Of a stretch of 64,000 nt of DNA, positions 42,957-51,919 are shown one piece after another. Position 1 is the stretch's first letter. Each line of letters begins with the position of its first letter. Source of the DNA: Catenulispora sp. GP43 (GTDB lineage: Bacteria > Actinomycetota > Actinomycetes > Streptomycetales > Catenulisporaceae). A program made the position numbers and the translations under genes. The stretch lies in the NCBI RefSeq assembly GCF_041260665.1, contig NZ_JBGCCT010000015.1, positions 186,001 through 250,000 on the forward strand, written 5' to 3'. A model generated the notes under the pieces. That model saw nothing but the letters and a program-made list of their open reading frames with translations, searched no databases and was not told where the DNA came from.

Positions 42957-43781
42957 ATGGACTCGATAGACGCGGCCGAGTTGGCCCTGAGCCTGCCCGA
43001 GGTCGACCCCGACCGTCCGAGCCCGGCGCGCATCTACGACTTCTGGCTCGGCGGCTCGCAGAACTTCGAAGCGGACCGCGAGGCCGGCCGCCGGGCCGCC
43101 GCGGCGATGCCCTCGCTGCCGGCCTCCGCCCAGGCCAACCGGCTGTTCCTGCGGCACCTGGTCGAGAACCTGGCCGCCGAGCGCGGGATCACGCAGTTCC
43201 TGGACCTCGGCTCCGGCGTCCCCACGGTCGGCAACGTGCACGAGGTCGCGCAGGCGGCCGACCCGGACGCGACGGTCGTCTACATCGACCTGGACCCGGT
43301 GGCCATCGCGCACGCGCGGGCTTTACTGGCCGACAACGCGACCGCCCACGCGGCGCTGGCCGATCTGCGCGAGCCGGCGGCCGTCCTGGAGCACCCGCTG
43401 GTCCGCGACGCCATCGACTGGAGCGAGCCGGTCGCCGTGCTGCTGTTCTCGGTGCTGCACTTCATCCCGGACTCCGGCCGTCCCGGGGACCTCATCCGCG
43501 CCTTTCTGGGCCCGTGTGTCCCGGGCAGCTACCTGGCGCTCTCGCACGGCGCACCCGACGTCGACGCGCCCGAGGCGCAGAAGGCCGCGGTCCGCGAGTA
43601 CGCCTCGCGCACCGGTGTGCCGGTCACGCCGCGCACCGCCGGGCAGATCACGCCGTGGCTCGCGGACTTGGAGATCCAGCCGCCGGGCGTGGAGGACATC
43701 CGGGTGTGGGTGCCCGCGCTGAACGAGAGCCACCAGATGATCGCACCGTTCGTCGGGGCACTGGCCCGCAAGCCCGCCTGA
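42957..43781 (+). CDS. SAM-dependent methyltransferase, DUF574 (Methyltransf_19) family
   Basis: 274 residues. The opening PDRPSPARIYDFWLGGSQNF is the hallmark of this actinobacterial family, with SAM motif QFLDLGSGVPTVGNVHEVA and acidic strand VVYIDLDPVA. VLLFSVLHFIPD is motif IV. Substrate unknown; the family is very expanded in Streptomyces-like genomes. CACAAT at 42943 lies at the right distance for a leaderless transcript beginning at the ATG, and no ribosome site is seen. Confidence 0.9.
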   Translation: MDSIDAAELALSLPEVDPDRPSPARIYDFWLGGSQNFEADREAGRRAAAAMPSLPASAQANRLFLRHLVENLAAERGITQFLDLGSGVPTVGNVHEVAQAADPDATVVYIDLDPVAIAHARALLADNATAHAALADLREPAAVLEHPLVRDAIDWSEPVAVLLFSVLHFIPDSGRPGDLIRAFLGPCVPGSYLALSHGAPDVDAPEAQKAAVREYASRTGVPVTPRTAGQITPWLADLEIQPPGVEDIRVWVPALNESHQMIAPFVGALARKPA

Positions 43782-43817
43782 CCACAGCGGGCCCGCCCGA
43801 GATGTGTATCAGCACCT

Positions 43818-43823
43818 AGAGTG
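43818..43823 (+). promoter_or_regulatory. -10 box of a leaderless LLM oxidoreductase gene
   Basis: TAGAGT lies five bases before the GTG start at 43829, so transcription should start at or next to the start codon. No Shine-Dalgarno is present. Confidence 0.5.
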
Positions 43824-43828
43824 GCGTC

Positions 43829-44704
43829 GTGAATCAGGGAATGCCGACCATCGCGCTCAGCTACACCACCCCCTTCTTCGGGGCCGACCCGGACCGCCTG
43901 GTCACCGTGGCCCGCCAAGCCGAGGAGTCCGGCTTCGAGGCCATGTACGTGCCCGAACACGTGGCCGTCTACCCGGGAGCCGCGATCGGCGGCTGGCAGA
44001 TTCCGACGGACATCCCGTTTCCGGACCCGCTGGACATCCTGACCTTCGTCGCCGCGAACACCGAGCGGCTGCTGCTGGGCACCGGGGTCCTGCTGCTGCC
44101 GTACCACCATCCCGTCACCCTGGCGAAGCGCCTGGCCACCATCGACGTCCTGTCGCGCGGCCGCATGCGTCTGCTCGGCATCGGCGTCGGCGCCCTGCCC
44201 GGCGAGGCGGCGGCGGTCGGCGTCGACTACACGACCCGCGGCCGGCGCACCGACGAGGCGATCGACGTGATGCGCGCGCTGTGGGCGCCGGACCCGGACG
44301 GCGCGACCTTCCACGGCGAGTTCTTCACCCTGGACAACATCCACAGCTACCCGAAGCCGCTGGCGGAATCCAGCCTGCCGATCCACATCGGCGGATCGAG
44401 CGAGGCCGCGGCCCGGCGCGCGGGACGGCGCGGCGACGGCTGGCTGCCTGGCGGCTCGCTCACCGCCGAGGGGCGCAAGGCGCTGTGGGAACTGGTGAAG
44501 TCGACGGCGGAGCAGGCGGGGCGCGACCCGGGCGCGATCGACTACACGCGGATGGGATCGCTGGAGATGACGCCGGAGGAGGCCGAACAGCTCGGGACGC
44601 AGGGAGTCACGCGCATTGTGGTCGGTGCGCCGGCCGGGGAGCCGGACGAGCAGTGTGCCCAGTTGGTGGAGTTCGCTGAGCGGTTCGGCCTGGGGAAGGG
44701 CTGA
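43829..44704 (+). CDS. LLM-class, probably F420-dependent oxidoreductase
   Basis: 291 residues from GTG 43829. Luciferase-like TIM barrel with ESGFEAMYVPEHV, LLLGTGVLLLPYHHPV, RMRLLGIGVGALPGEAAAVGVDY and PIHIGGSSEAAARRAGRRGDGW. These match actinobacterial F420-type enzymes (TIGR03619-like) rather than FMN monooxygenases such as the one at 52.9 kb. It transfers hydride to or from an unknown substrate. It stands alone between unrelated genes. Confidence 0.88.
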   Translation: MNQGMPTIALSYTTPFFGADPDRLVTVARQAEESGFEAMYVPEHVAVYPGAAIGGWQIPTDIPFPDPLDILTFVAANTERLLLGTGVLLLPYHHPVTLAKRLATIDVLSRGRMRLLGIGVGALPGEAAAVGVDYTTRGRRTDEAIDVMRALWAPDPDGATFHGEFFTLDNIHSYPKPLAESSLPIHIGGSSEAAARRAGRRGDGWLPGGSLTAEGRKALWELVKSTAEQAGRDPGAIDYTRMGSLEMTPEEAEQLGTQGVTRIVVGAPAGEPDEQCAQLVEFAERFGLGKG

Positions 44705-44748
44705 GGCGCGGCGGATTCACCAACCCGCCGCAGCCTGCGCTCGCTGCA

Positions 44749-45165
44749 CTACCCCGCGCAGATCCGCTCGACGAACTCACCCAACTGCCGCTCGCTCAGG
44801 TGCGCCGCCAGGTCCGCCTCGCTGATCATGCCGACCAGACGCTTGTTCTCCACGACCGGCATGCGCCGGATGCGGCGGCTCTCCATCTCGTGCAGCACCT
44901 CTCCCACGTCGGCCCCGGCGTCGACCCAGCGGGGCGTGCCCTCGCAGAGGTCGGCGCAGCGGACGTGCGAGGGGTCGTGGCCGAGGGCTACGCACTTCAC
45001 CACGATGTCGCGGTCGGTGATGATCCCGCACAGGCGCTCGTTCTGATCGCTGACCGGCAGGGCGCCGACATCGAGCTCGCGCATCAGCTCGGCGGCGCGG
45101 TCCAGGGTCTCCTCGCGGTAGATCCACTGGGCGCCGGGATGCATGATGTCCTTGGCAGTGGCCAT
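44749..45165 (-). CDS. Tandem CBS domain protein, Hrp1-like
   Basis: 138 residues with two CBS motifs: 8-60 (RELDVGALPVSDQNERLCGIITDRDIV) and 72-128 (ESRRIRRMPVVENKRLVGMISEADLAAHL). Length, the start ATAKDIM and the end EFVERICAG parallel the mycobacterial hypoxic response protein Hrp1. CBS pairs bind adenosine nucleotides. A strong site, GGAGGCGATC, precedes the ATG. I saw no DosR box upstream, so hypoxic control is not supported by the sequence. Confidence 0.92.
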   Translation of the reverse strand: MATAKDIMHPGAQWIYREETLDRAAELMRELDVGALPVSDQNERLCGIITDRDIVVKCVALGHDPSHVRCADLCEGTPRWVDAGADVGEVLHEMESRRIRRMPVVENKRLVGMISEADLAAHLSERQLGEFVERICAG

Positions 45166-45249
45166 GATCGCCTCCGTGGGCTCGGCCCCGTTGTGACTGC
45201 CCCTTCTATCGTGGTCACCAGATGCAGGGATGCGCCACCGGAGCCGCGA

Positions 45250-46521
45250 TCACGCGGCCGCGAGCAACCGCCGCACGAAGTCGTTGCGGAACTTCCCTTC
45301 GGGGTCATAGCGGTCCACCAGCTCCCGGAAGTCGCCGGCCCGCTCGTACCCGGCCATCGCAGCCGCCGGGCCGCCCGAGAACACCTTCCCCCAATGCGGA
45401 CGCGCCCCCAGCGGCATCAAGGCCCGCTCGACCGCCGCCAGCGCCGGTTGCACGGCGGCCCGGTCGGCGATCCACGTGAAGTGGACCGCCACGCTGTCCC
45501 GCCGGTAGGCCGGGCTGAGCCACAGCTCGTCGGCGGCGACGGTCCGGATCTCGGAGATCTGCACCACCGGGGCGACGAGCGGCCCGAGTTCGCGCACCGC
45601 GTCGAGCGCCTCGGCGGCCCGCGACCGGGGGACGAAGAACTCTGATTGGAGCTCTGCGCCGCTGCTCGGTGTGAACTCGGGACGGAAATGCGGCAGCCGC
45701 TCATGCCAGGGTCCCGGGACGCCCAGCTGCTCGGTGCAGTTCTCGGCGGACATGCCGGGGATCGGGTGCGCGGCACGCGTCGCGAGACGGCCGCCCAGCC
45801 AGCCGTCCTCGGGCCGGGGAGTCTCCAACGCCTCCCCGACCACCTTCGTCTTCACCCAGACCGACGCCTCGCCCCGCCACTCCGTGAAGGCGCTGACGCT
45901 GTATCCGGCGGAGAAGACCTCCTCGAACCGGGCGATGAGCTCGGGTACCGCAATGCCCTCATACACAGACTGTGCGACGTCGAACGTGGGCACCACGTCC
46001 ACCGTCATCCGCGTGACCACTCCCAGTGCTCCGAGCCCGACCACGGCACCGTCGAAGTCCGCCGAATCCCCCCGACTCAGCTCGACGACATCGCCATCCG
46101 GCCCCACCAGCTGCATGCCGCTCACGAGAGACGCAAGCCCCTGATTCCCGTCCCCGGAGCCGTGCGTGCCGGTGGCGCACGCCCCGGCCAGCGAGATGTG
46201 CGGGAGCGAGGGCAGCGCCGCCAGGGCGAACCCCGCGGCGTGCAGTCGCGCCGCGAGATCCGCCAGCCGCAGGCCGGCCGAGACGGTCGCCGTGCCCGCG
46301 TCCGGGTCCACCCGCGCCTCGGCCGGCAGCGCGTCGAGCACGACGAGGTCGCCATCAGTGTCGGTGTCGGCGAGCCGGTTGAACGAGTGCCCGGTCCCGA
46401 GCACCCGCACCGACCGCGCCCCGGCCACGATCCGCCGCACCTCGTCGAGCGAGGCCGGATAGTGGCTCCGGGCGGGGCTGAAGACGACGTTCCCAGCCCA
46501 GTTGCGGATCTGTGTGCTCAT
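45250..46521 (-). CDS. FAD-linked alditol/xylitol oxidase-like protein
   Basis: 423 residues from ATG 46521, close to the 418 of Streptomyces AldO. VAO-type FAD domain with GTGHSF at 42-47; the His at 45 corresponds to the residue that binds FAD covalently in AldO. SLPHISLAGACATGTHGSG and GALGVVTRMTVDV continue the FAD fold. The C-terminal D-arabinono-lactone-oxidase part has EFFVPRSRAAEALDAV and HWGKVFSG. It would oxidise a polyol or sugar lactone with O2, giving H2O2. It lies 66 bases downstream of the OCD gene on the same strand. Confidence 0.9.
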   Translation of the reverse strand: MSTQIRNWAGNVVFSPARSHYPASLDEVRRIVAGARSVRVLGTGHSFNRLADTDTDGDLVVLDALPAEARVDPDAGTATVSAGLRLADLAARLHAAGFALAALPSLPHISLAGACATGTHGSGDGNQGLASLVSGMQLVGPDGDVVELSRGDSADFDGAVVGLGALGVVTRMTVDVVPTFDVAQSVYEGIAVPELIARFEEVFSAGYSVSAFTEWRGEASVWVKTKVVGEALETPRPEDGWLGGRLATRAAHPIPGMSAENCTEQLGVPGPWHERLPHFRPEFTPSSGAELQSEFFVPRSRAAEALDAVRELGPLVAPVVQISEIRTVAADELWLSPAYRRDSVAVHFTWIADRAAVQPALAAVERALMPLGARPHWGKVFSGGPAAAMAGYERAGDFRELVDRYDPEGKFRNDFVRRLLAAA

Positions 46522-46587
46522 CGGTCGGGATCTCCCAGTGTTCTCGGTAACATCGCCGACCATCGAGTCACGCCGCGGACCCGGATG

Positions 46588-47655
46588 TCAACGCCAGGAC
46601 AGGTCCGGTGCTCCGGCCGGCTGACGCCCGGCGGCGGGAGCGGATCCGTCGGTGCCGGCGAGGCCGCCGGTGCCTCCGAGGCCGCCAAGCCCGCCAAGGC
46701 CGTCGGCCAAGCGCTCCAGCGTGACGTTCGCCGCCGCGAGGTCCTGCACGCCCAACCCGATCAGCTTGCAGACGGTGATCTGCTCATCGGCGGAACGGCC
46801 GGACGTCAGTCCGGCGACGAGCTCGCCGAGTTCGATCGGCTCGGCCTTCGGTCGCACCCCTGCGCGGTGCGCATAGGCGAGATCGCCATACAGAGCGGTC
46901 AGTTCACGGCTGTCCACGACCACCAGATCGGCCCGGGCCACAACCGCCGGAGCGAGCTCCACCTTGCCCGCGTCGTCCGCGCCCATGGAGGTCACATGCG
47001 TTCCCGGCGCCAGCCAGTCGGCCTCGACCAACGGCTGGGTGGCAGCTGTCGCCGTGATCAGGACGTCAACGCCGACAACGGCATCGCGCGCCGTTGGTAC
47101 GACCAGGACGTCGACTCCGTCCAACCGCCGCCGAAGTGCCGCAGCCACGCGTCGGGCCGCCTCGGCGTTTCGCCCCCAGATCCGCACGGAGGCCACAGGA
47201 CGCTCGGCAGCCGCGGCGAGAACCTGGAGGTACGCCTGCACCCCGGTACCCAGTACTCCCACGGTACTGCTGTCCTCCCGGGCCAACAGCCGCGTGGCCA
47301 ACGCGCCGGCCGCCGCGGTCCGTACGTCGGAGAGGTGGTGACCGTCGCGGAGCAACGCCACCGGCTCGCCGGTCCGCGCGTCGAAGGCCATGATCACCCC
47401 GCTCGCGCCGTGGCCGGCGAACCAGCTGCCGACCTTGACGACGAACACCGGCGAGCCGGGCAGCCATGCGGACTTGACGTGCACGTCGCCCTCGGGGCCG
47501 GCGGGGGCGAACACCGAAACTGGGGACTCCCCCAGTTTCCGGCTGTAGTCGGCGAACGCGCGCGCGACCGGTTCGATCAGGTCCTCGAAGCCGATCGCGG
47601 CGCGGATCGCGTCGGGCTCGAACGAGACCATTCCGGCCACCGACGCGGCGCTCAT
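46588..47655 (-). CDS. Ornithine cyclodeaminase / mu-crystallin family protein
   Basis: 355 residues. The NAD(P) fold has VGVLGTGVQAYLQVLAAA and SVRIWGRN. Substrate-side landmarks are DVHVKSAWLPGSP, the conserved Asp in DGHHLSDVRTAAAGAL, and VTSMGADDAGKVEL. Members include ornithine cyclodeaminase, pyrroline-2-carboxylate reductase and opine-forming enzymes; which applies is unclear. The last 45 residues are Gly/Ala/Pro-rich (GGLGGLGGLGGTGG) and atypical. The start overlaps the PhzF stop (ATGA), so the two work together. Confidence 0.9.
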   Translation of the reverse strand: MSAASVAGMVSFEPDAIRAAIGFEDLIEPVARAFADYSRKLGESPVSVFAPAGPEGDVHVKSAWLPGSPVFVVKVGSWFAGHGASGVIMAFDARTGEPVALLRDGHHLSDVRTAAAGALATRLLAREDSSTVGVLGTGVQAYLQVLAAAAERPVASVRIWGRNAEAARRVAAALRRRLDGVDVLVVPTARDAVVGVDVLITATAATQPLVEADWLAPGTHVTSMGADDAGKVELAPAVVARADLVVVDSRELTALYGDLAYAHRAGVRPKAEPIELGELVAGLTSGRSADEQITVCKLIGLGVQDLAAANVTLERLADGLGGLGGLGGTGGLAGTDGSAPAAGRQPAGAPDLSWR

Positions 47656-48521
47656 GCCGGGATCCGATCGAGCGTGCCCCGGCCGACGAACGCGACGTCG
47701 GCGCCCACCTCGACCGAGGAGACATCGGTGCCGCCGCCATGGGCCCGGATGGTGATGGTGCTCGGACGGCCCAGGAAGCGTCCCTGGTGGAGGGTCGCGG
47801 TCTCGCCGTCGCCGAGCCGGTCATGGCGGCGCAGGTATGCGGCCACGCAGCCGGCCGCGCTTCCGGTGGCGACGTCTTCGACGAGGCCGTCGTTGTTCCA
47901 GTGCCGGCCTTCCATGGCCGCCGTGTCCAGCAGGTACGCGAACTGCGCTCCGAGGGCTTCGAGGCGCTTTTCCAGGTCTGGCACGACGATCCGGGCCCGG
48001 TCGAGCGCACCGGTGCGGACGGGCAGGATCAGGTAGCGCAGGCCGGTGGACACCACCTGCGGCGGGAGTCCGGGTTCGAGATCGTCCGCGTCGAGGCCGA
48101 ACCATGCAGCCGCGTCGTCGGGAACTGCGGCCCGCGCGTCGAACTCCGCAGGGCCCTGATCCAGGACGGCCGCGAAGTGGCCAGGGCCGCGACGCCGCGT
48201 GGTGAGCTGCACGGTGCGCGCCGGGAGGGTGATGGTCCAGGTCTCGGGGGATTCGCCGCCGTGCAGCTCGTGCAGGACGCAGGCCGCGCCGAGCACCGGA
48301 TGCCCGGCGAAGTCCAGTTCCTCGAAGAGATCGAAGACCCGGGCGTCCCGACGGCGGGCATCGTCCCCGGCCGGCGCCAGGAAGATCGATTCGAAGTGCC
48401 GCAGCTCGCGGGTGATCCGGGCCATCTGGTCCCCGGTGAGCCCGGACGCGTCCGCGAACACGGCGAGGCTGTTGCCCGAGTAGGGCTGCGACGTGAAGAC
48501 ATCGACGTGGAAGTACTGCAT
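47652..48521 (-). CDS. PhzF family isomerase
   Basis: 289 residues. The typical opening is YFHVDVFTSQPYSGNSLAVF. Catalytic Glu44 in RHFESIFL, GHPVLGAA near 74 and VEDVATGSAAGCVAAYL near 212 are family hallmarks. PhzF enzymes move double bonds or act as epimerases on small acids. The partner OCD-like gene is translationally coupled, pointing to a short amino-acid-derived pathway; AldO-like oxidase may belong to it. The gene is divergent from a broken LysR gene, with a palindrome between. Confidence 0.92.
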   Translation of the reverse strand: MQYFHVDVFTSQPYSGNSLAVFADASGLTGDQMARITRELRHFESIFLAPAGDDARRRDARVFDLFEELDFAGHPVLGAACVLHELHGGESPETWTITLPARTVQLTTRRRGPGHFAAVLDQGPAEFDARAAVPDDAAAWFGLDADDLEPGLPPQVVSTGLRYLILPVRTGALDRARIVVPDLEKRLEALGAQFAYLLDTAAMEGRHWNNDGLVEDVATGSAAGCVAAYLRRHDRLGDGETATLHQGRFLGRPSTITIRAHGGGTDVSSVEVGADVAFVGRGTLDRIPA

Positions 48522-48580
48522 GATCGCGACGCTACGCGGCTGTCGGACTCAAAGGAACTGGCAAATTTCGACCCCCTCAT

Positions 48581-48595
48581 ATAAGAATCGCTTAT
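48581..48595. promoter_or_regulatory. ATAAG-N5-CTTAT palindrome at a LysR-type divergent promoter
   Basis: Perfect 5-base arms with a 5-base centre. It overlaps the first base pair of the LysR-remnant ATG (48594) and lies 60 bases upstream of PhzF. LysR proteins commonly bind such dyads in their own divergent promoters. Confidence 0.5.
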
Positions 48596-48746
48596 GGTTC
48601 AGGACTTGGAGACCGGCCGCGCGGTGGACGACGCGGCGCTGCTTCCAGTCCTGCCGGATGTCGTGCTCGGGCTGGTCCGGCACTCGCGGACGGCCGGCGA
48701 TCCCTTGATCGACGCGGTGGAAGCGGTGCTTCGGGGCGTCGTGTGA
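48594..48746 (+). pseudogene. LysR regulator remnant with internal deletion
   Basis: A 50-codon frame. The first eight residues, MVQDLETG, resemble the start of a LysR helix-turn-helix (MVQDLET.xLRxFVAVAEEL). The rest, LLPVLPDVVLGLVRHSR and DPLIDAVEAVLRGVV, resembles the last strand and helix of a LysR effector domain. About 240 residues between are missing and the join is in frame. Position fits too: divergent from a metabolic operon with a dyad between. A novel small protein is an alternative. Confidence 0.5.
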
Positions 48747-48813
48747 CCTCGGGACGCCGAAGAGCTCTGTCACCGAAGTGAAATCAGAGCCCTGTGGCAA
48801 CTCTTCCACGGCG

Positions 48814-49749
48814 TTACGCGGCCGTCCCCAAGTGCGTCCCGTAGAACTCGGCGAGCTTGGCGACCGCCGGCGTGACGTACTCGTCCTTGTCGTACAGGTC
48901 GACGTGTGAGGCGCCATCGATCCAGTGCAGTTCCTTCGGGCCGCCGGCGCTCTGGAAGGCCTGGACGCTCATCCAGGACGTCACCGCCTGGCGGCCGGCG
49001 ATCAGCAGCAGCGGGCGCGGGGCGATCAGGGCGACCGTGGCCAGGCCGTCGAAGGTCGCGATGCGGTCGACGCTGGACCAGGTCAGGGCCTTGGCGGAGC
49101 GGTCGTGGGCGCCGCGCGGGGTGCAGTAGTACTCCCAGCCCTCGAAGGAGTGCGGGCCTCCGAGGTTCGCTTCCTCGGCCGTGTTCGGGAACAGGGTGAA
49201 GGTCTGGTCGCCGGCGCCGCTCGCCTCGGCGGTGCGGGCCGCCGCGGCGGCGTCGAGCATGCCCTGGAACACCGCCGGGTCCTGGGTGCCGTCGGGGCCG
49301 ACCTTGAACTGCCGGGCGATGTCGACCGCACTGACCGTGGCGACCGCGCGGATGCGGTGGTCGCTGGCGGCGGCGACCAGGCTGTAGCCGCCGGAGGCGC
49401 AGATGCCCAGGGCGCCGATCCGGCCGGGGTCCACCGCCGCGTGCGTGCTCAGGAACGACACGGCGGACTTCAGGTCCTCGACGCGCTGGCCCGGGTCCTC
49501 CAGGCCGCGCGGTTCGCCCTGGCTCTCGCCCTGGTAGGCGGCGTCGAAGGCGAGGGCGACGAAGCCGGCCTCGGCCAGGCGGCGGGCGTATAGACCGGCG
49601 GCCTGCTCCTTCACCCCGGTGCCGGGGTGGCCGACGACCACGGCGGGCGCCGGGGCCGCGCCGGCACCGTCGGCGCCGAGGCCTTCCGGCAGGTACAGGT
49701 GGCCGGCGATCTTCAGGCCGTTGCTGGTGAACGTGACATCGGTCCTCAT
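48814..49749 (-). CDS. Alpha/beta hydrolase, DLH/YcjY-like, Cys at the nucleophile elbow
   Basis: 311 residues from ATG 49749; longer starts lack similarity. VVVGHPGTGVKEQAAGLYARRLAE gives the oxyanion loop and AFDAAYQGES the next strand. The elbow GICASGGYS has Cys, as in dienelactone hydrolases, in place of Ser. The acid lies in LLLIAGRQAVTSW and the His in DGASHVDLYDKDEYV. It hydrolyses or cleaves an ester or lactone. It is divergent from an XRE regulator of the kind often paired with such hydrolases. Confidence 0.88.
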   Translation of the reverse strand: MRTDVTFTSNGLKIAGHLYLPEGLGADGAGAAPAPAVVVGHPGTGVKEQAAGLYARRLAEAGFVALAFDAAYQGESQGEPRGLEDPGQRVEDLKSAVSFLSTHAAVDPGRIGALGICASGGYSLVAAASDHRIRAVATVSAVDIARQFKVGPDGTQDPAVFQGMLDAAAAARTAEASGAGDQTFTLFPNTAEEANLGGPHSFEGWEYYCTPRGAHDRSAKALTWSSVDRIATFDGLATVALIAPRPLLLIAGRQAVTSWMSVQAFQSAGGPKELHWIDGASHVDLYDKDEYVTPAVAKLAEFYGTHLGTAA

Positions 49750-49925
49750 GGGTACCGAACTCCCATCGTGGGTGCGGACGGGGCGCCCATCGGTGCCCCG
49801 GCGGCTTCGGTGTCCGTCGGCCGCAGGAACAACTCTGGCCGGGCGCAATGCCCGCAACCAGGGACGGTCTCGCCTATGCAAACCAGTACCAGGCACGGTA
49901 CCCGGAAGCCATGGAGACTGGGGAC

Positions 49926-50837
49926 ATGGCCTCCTCCGCGCACCACGCCCACGGCGACACCGGACTCGGCGAACTCGGCGACTTCCTGCGCTCCCGCCGC
50001 GCCGCCGTGGACCCGGTCGCCGCCGGGATGCCCGACGACGGGCGCCTGCGCCGCGTGCCGGGGCTGCGCCGTGAGGAGCTGGCGATGCTGGCGCACGTCA
50101 GCGTGGACTACATCGTGCGGCTGGAGCAGGGCCGCACGAACCGTGTCTCGCGCACGGTGCTCGACGCCCTCGCCGACGCCCTCCAACTGAAGCCCGACGA
50201 GCGCGCGTACCTGTTCACGGTCGCCGACGTCACTCAGAGCGCGCCGACGCGCCGTCCGAGCCAGTCCGCGGCGGCCCCGCGGTTGCAACGGCTGCTGGAC
50301 CTCATGACCGACGTCCCGGCGATCGTGGTCAACCACCGCATGGACGTGCTGGCCTGGAACCGCGGCGGCGCCGGGCTGCTGGCCGACTTCGGCGCGCTGC
50401 CGCCGGCGCGCCGGAACATGATCTGGCTGACCTTCCTCGACGAGTCTTTCCGCACGCTCTACGCCGACTGGCCGCGCGCCGGCAAGAACTGCGTGGCGAC
50501 GCTGCGTATGGAGGCCGGCAGCCGCCCCGACGATCGCGCGCTGAACGCGCTGGTCGGGGAGTTGAGCGTGCGGGACCACGATTTCCGCACGTGGTGGGCC
50601 ACGCATCAGGTGCGCGGGCCGGGCCAGCTGGTCAAGACCTACAACCACCCGATCGCCGGGGCCATGGACCTGGATGTGCAGCAGTTCTCCGTGGACACGA
50701 ACCCCGATCAGAAGCTGATCGTGTTCACCGCGGAGCCGGACACCGAGTCGGAGAAGGCGCTGCAGTTCCTCTTGCAGTGGTCTGATACGCACGTAAGCGC
50801 GGGGCGTGAGCACGGGGGCGTGAGCACGGGGGCCTGA
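49926..50837 (+). CDS. XRE regulator with MmyB-like ligand-binding domain
   Basis: 303 residues from ATG 49926 (49911 possible). Helix-turn-helix about 35-90: RRVPGLRREELAMLAHVSVDYIVRLEQGR. The second domain, about 110-280 (LDLMTDVPAIVVNHRMDVLAWN, TYNHPIAGAMDLD), is PAS-like and binds hydrophobic ligands in MmyB-type proteins. It probably regulates the divergent hydrolase gene. The 176 bases between the two starts hold both promoters. Confidence 0.9.
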   Translation: MASSAHHAHGDTGLGELGDFLRSRRAAVDPVAAGMPDDGRLRRVPGLRREELAMLAHVSVDYIVRLEQGRTNRVSRTVLDALADALQLKPDERAYLFTVADVTQSAPTRRPSQSAAAPRLQRLLDLMTDVPAIVVNHRMDVLAWNRGGAGLLADFGALPPARRNMIWLTFLDESFRTLYADWPRAGKNCVATLRMEAGSRPDDRALNALVGELSVRDHDFRTWWATHQVRGPGQLVKTYNHPIAGAMDLDVQQFSVDTNPDQKLIVFTAEPDTESEKALQFLLQWSDTHVSAGREHGGVSTGA

Positions 50838-50850
50838 CCGCGCAGCGGTG

Positions 50851-51846
50851 TCAGTGCTCTTGCACTGTCCCGCTGGACGCCCGGACCACCAGCTCCGGGG
50901 CGAAGCGCTCGACGCGCTCCTCGCGCTCGGCCTGATCCGCGTGCAGCAGCGCGATGGCACGGTCGGCCATCTCGTCGAGCGGGTGCCGGATCGAGGTGAG
51001 CGGCGGGTCGAGCACCTCCAAGATGGCGGTATCGTCGAACGCTGTCACGGCCACCTCCGCGGGCACCGCGACGCCGGCCCGGTTCAACGTCGTCACCAGG
51101 CCGATCGCCAGCACGTCGGCGGCGCAGACCACGGCGTCCACATCGCCGCGCATCTTCAGCACGCGGCGTCCGGCCTTGCGGCCGGCGTCGGTGGTGATCG
51201 AGGGCAGCACGATGGTGCGGCCGGACGCGCCGAGCCGGTCGGCGAACGCGGCCGAGCGCTCGGCGCCCGATGACGAGCTCTGCTCGGCGGCGACCAGCGC
51301 GATCTTCTCCCGGCCCAGGCCCCGCAGGTGGTCGATCAGCATGCTGATGGCCGCGTGGTTGTCCATGGCGACCGCGACCGTCCCGGCACCCTCGGCCCAG
51401 CGGTCGAACTGCACGATCGGCCGCACCGGCGCCGCGGCCCGGATGGCGGCGCCGGAGGCCGCGGTGGTCACCGGCACCACGATCAGTCCGTCGACCTTGC
51501 CGTTGACCAGGGTGTCGATCTCGCGGGCCTCGATGTCCGGGGAGTTGGCGGCGTCGGAGACCACCAGCACGCCGCCGTCGGCCCGCACCCGGCGCGACAG
51601 CGCCTCGATGAGCTGCACGAAGTAGGGGTTCGCCAGCGAGGGCACGACCACGCCGAGGGTCCCGGTGGTCCCGGTGCGCAGCGCCCGCGCCGACTGGTTG
51701 GTGCGGTATCCCAGCTCCCGGGCCGCGCGCTCGACGCGCTCGACGAGGTCGGGGGCCACGTTGCGCGGCGTCCCGGCGATGACCCGGGAGGCGGTCGCGC
51801 GGGAGACGCCCGCGCGTTGGGCGACGTCGACCAGACGAGCCGTCAC
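50851..51846 (-). CDS. LacI family repressor of the riboflavin-catabolism genes
   Basis: 331 residues. N-terminal helix-turn-helix VDVAQRAGVSRATASRVI at 6-23 and hinge helix ARALRTG. The periplasmic-binding-like core has LGVVVPSLANPYFVQLIEAL, DGLIVVPV and the C-terminal AFDD ... LTSIRHPLDEMADRAI. It is divergent from the ribokinase gene with a near-perfect operator between. The ligand is probably ribose or a riboflavin-derived molecule; that is inference from context. Confidence 0.92.
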   Translation of the reverse strand: MTARLVDVAQRAGVSRATASRVIAGTPRNVAPDLVERVERAARELGYRTNQSARALRTGTTGTLGVVVPSLANPYFVQLIEALSRRVRADGGVLVVSDAANSPDIEAREIDTLVNGKVDGLIVVPVTTAASGAAIRAAAPVRPIVQFDRWAEGAGTVAVAMDNHAAISMLIDHLRGLGREKIALVAAEQSSSSGAERSAAFADRLGASGRTIVLPSITTDAGRKAGRRVLKMRGDVDAVVCAADVLAIGLVTTLNRAGVAVPAEVAVTAFDDTAILEVLDPPLTSIRHPLDEMADRAIALLHADQAEREERVERFAPELVVRASSGTVQEH

Positions 51847-51919
51847 CGGGACGTCCTTTCCCTCACCGAAGTTCCGCGTCGATGGTACTTGACGGTGTGG
51901 TGAACATCATGCAGGGTAT

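Noticed and set aside
40794-43313. 839-codon minus-strand frame
   Set aside because: Shadow of the amidase and methyltransferase genes.
45166-45249. DosR box before the Hrp1-like CBS gene
   Set aside because: GGGCTCGGCCCC is only a short GC palindrome and does not fit the DosR consensus.
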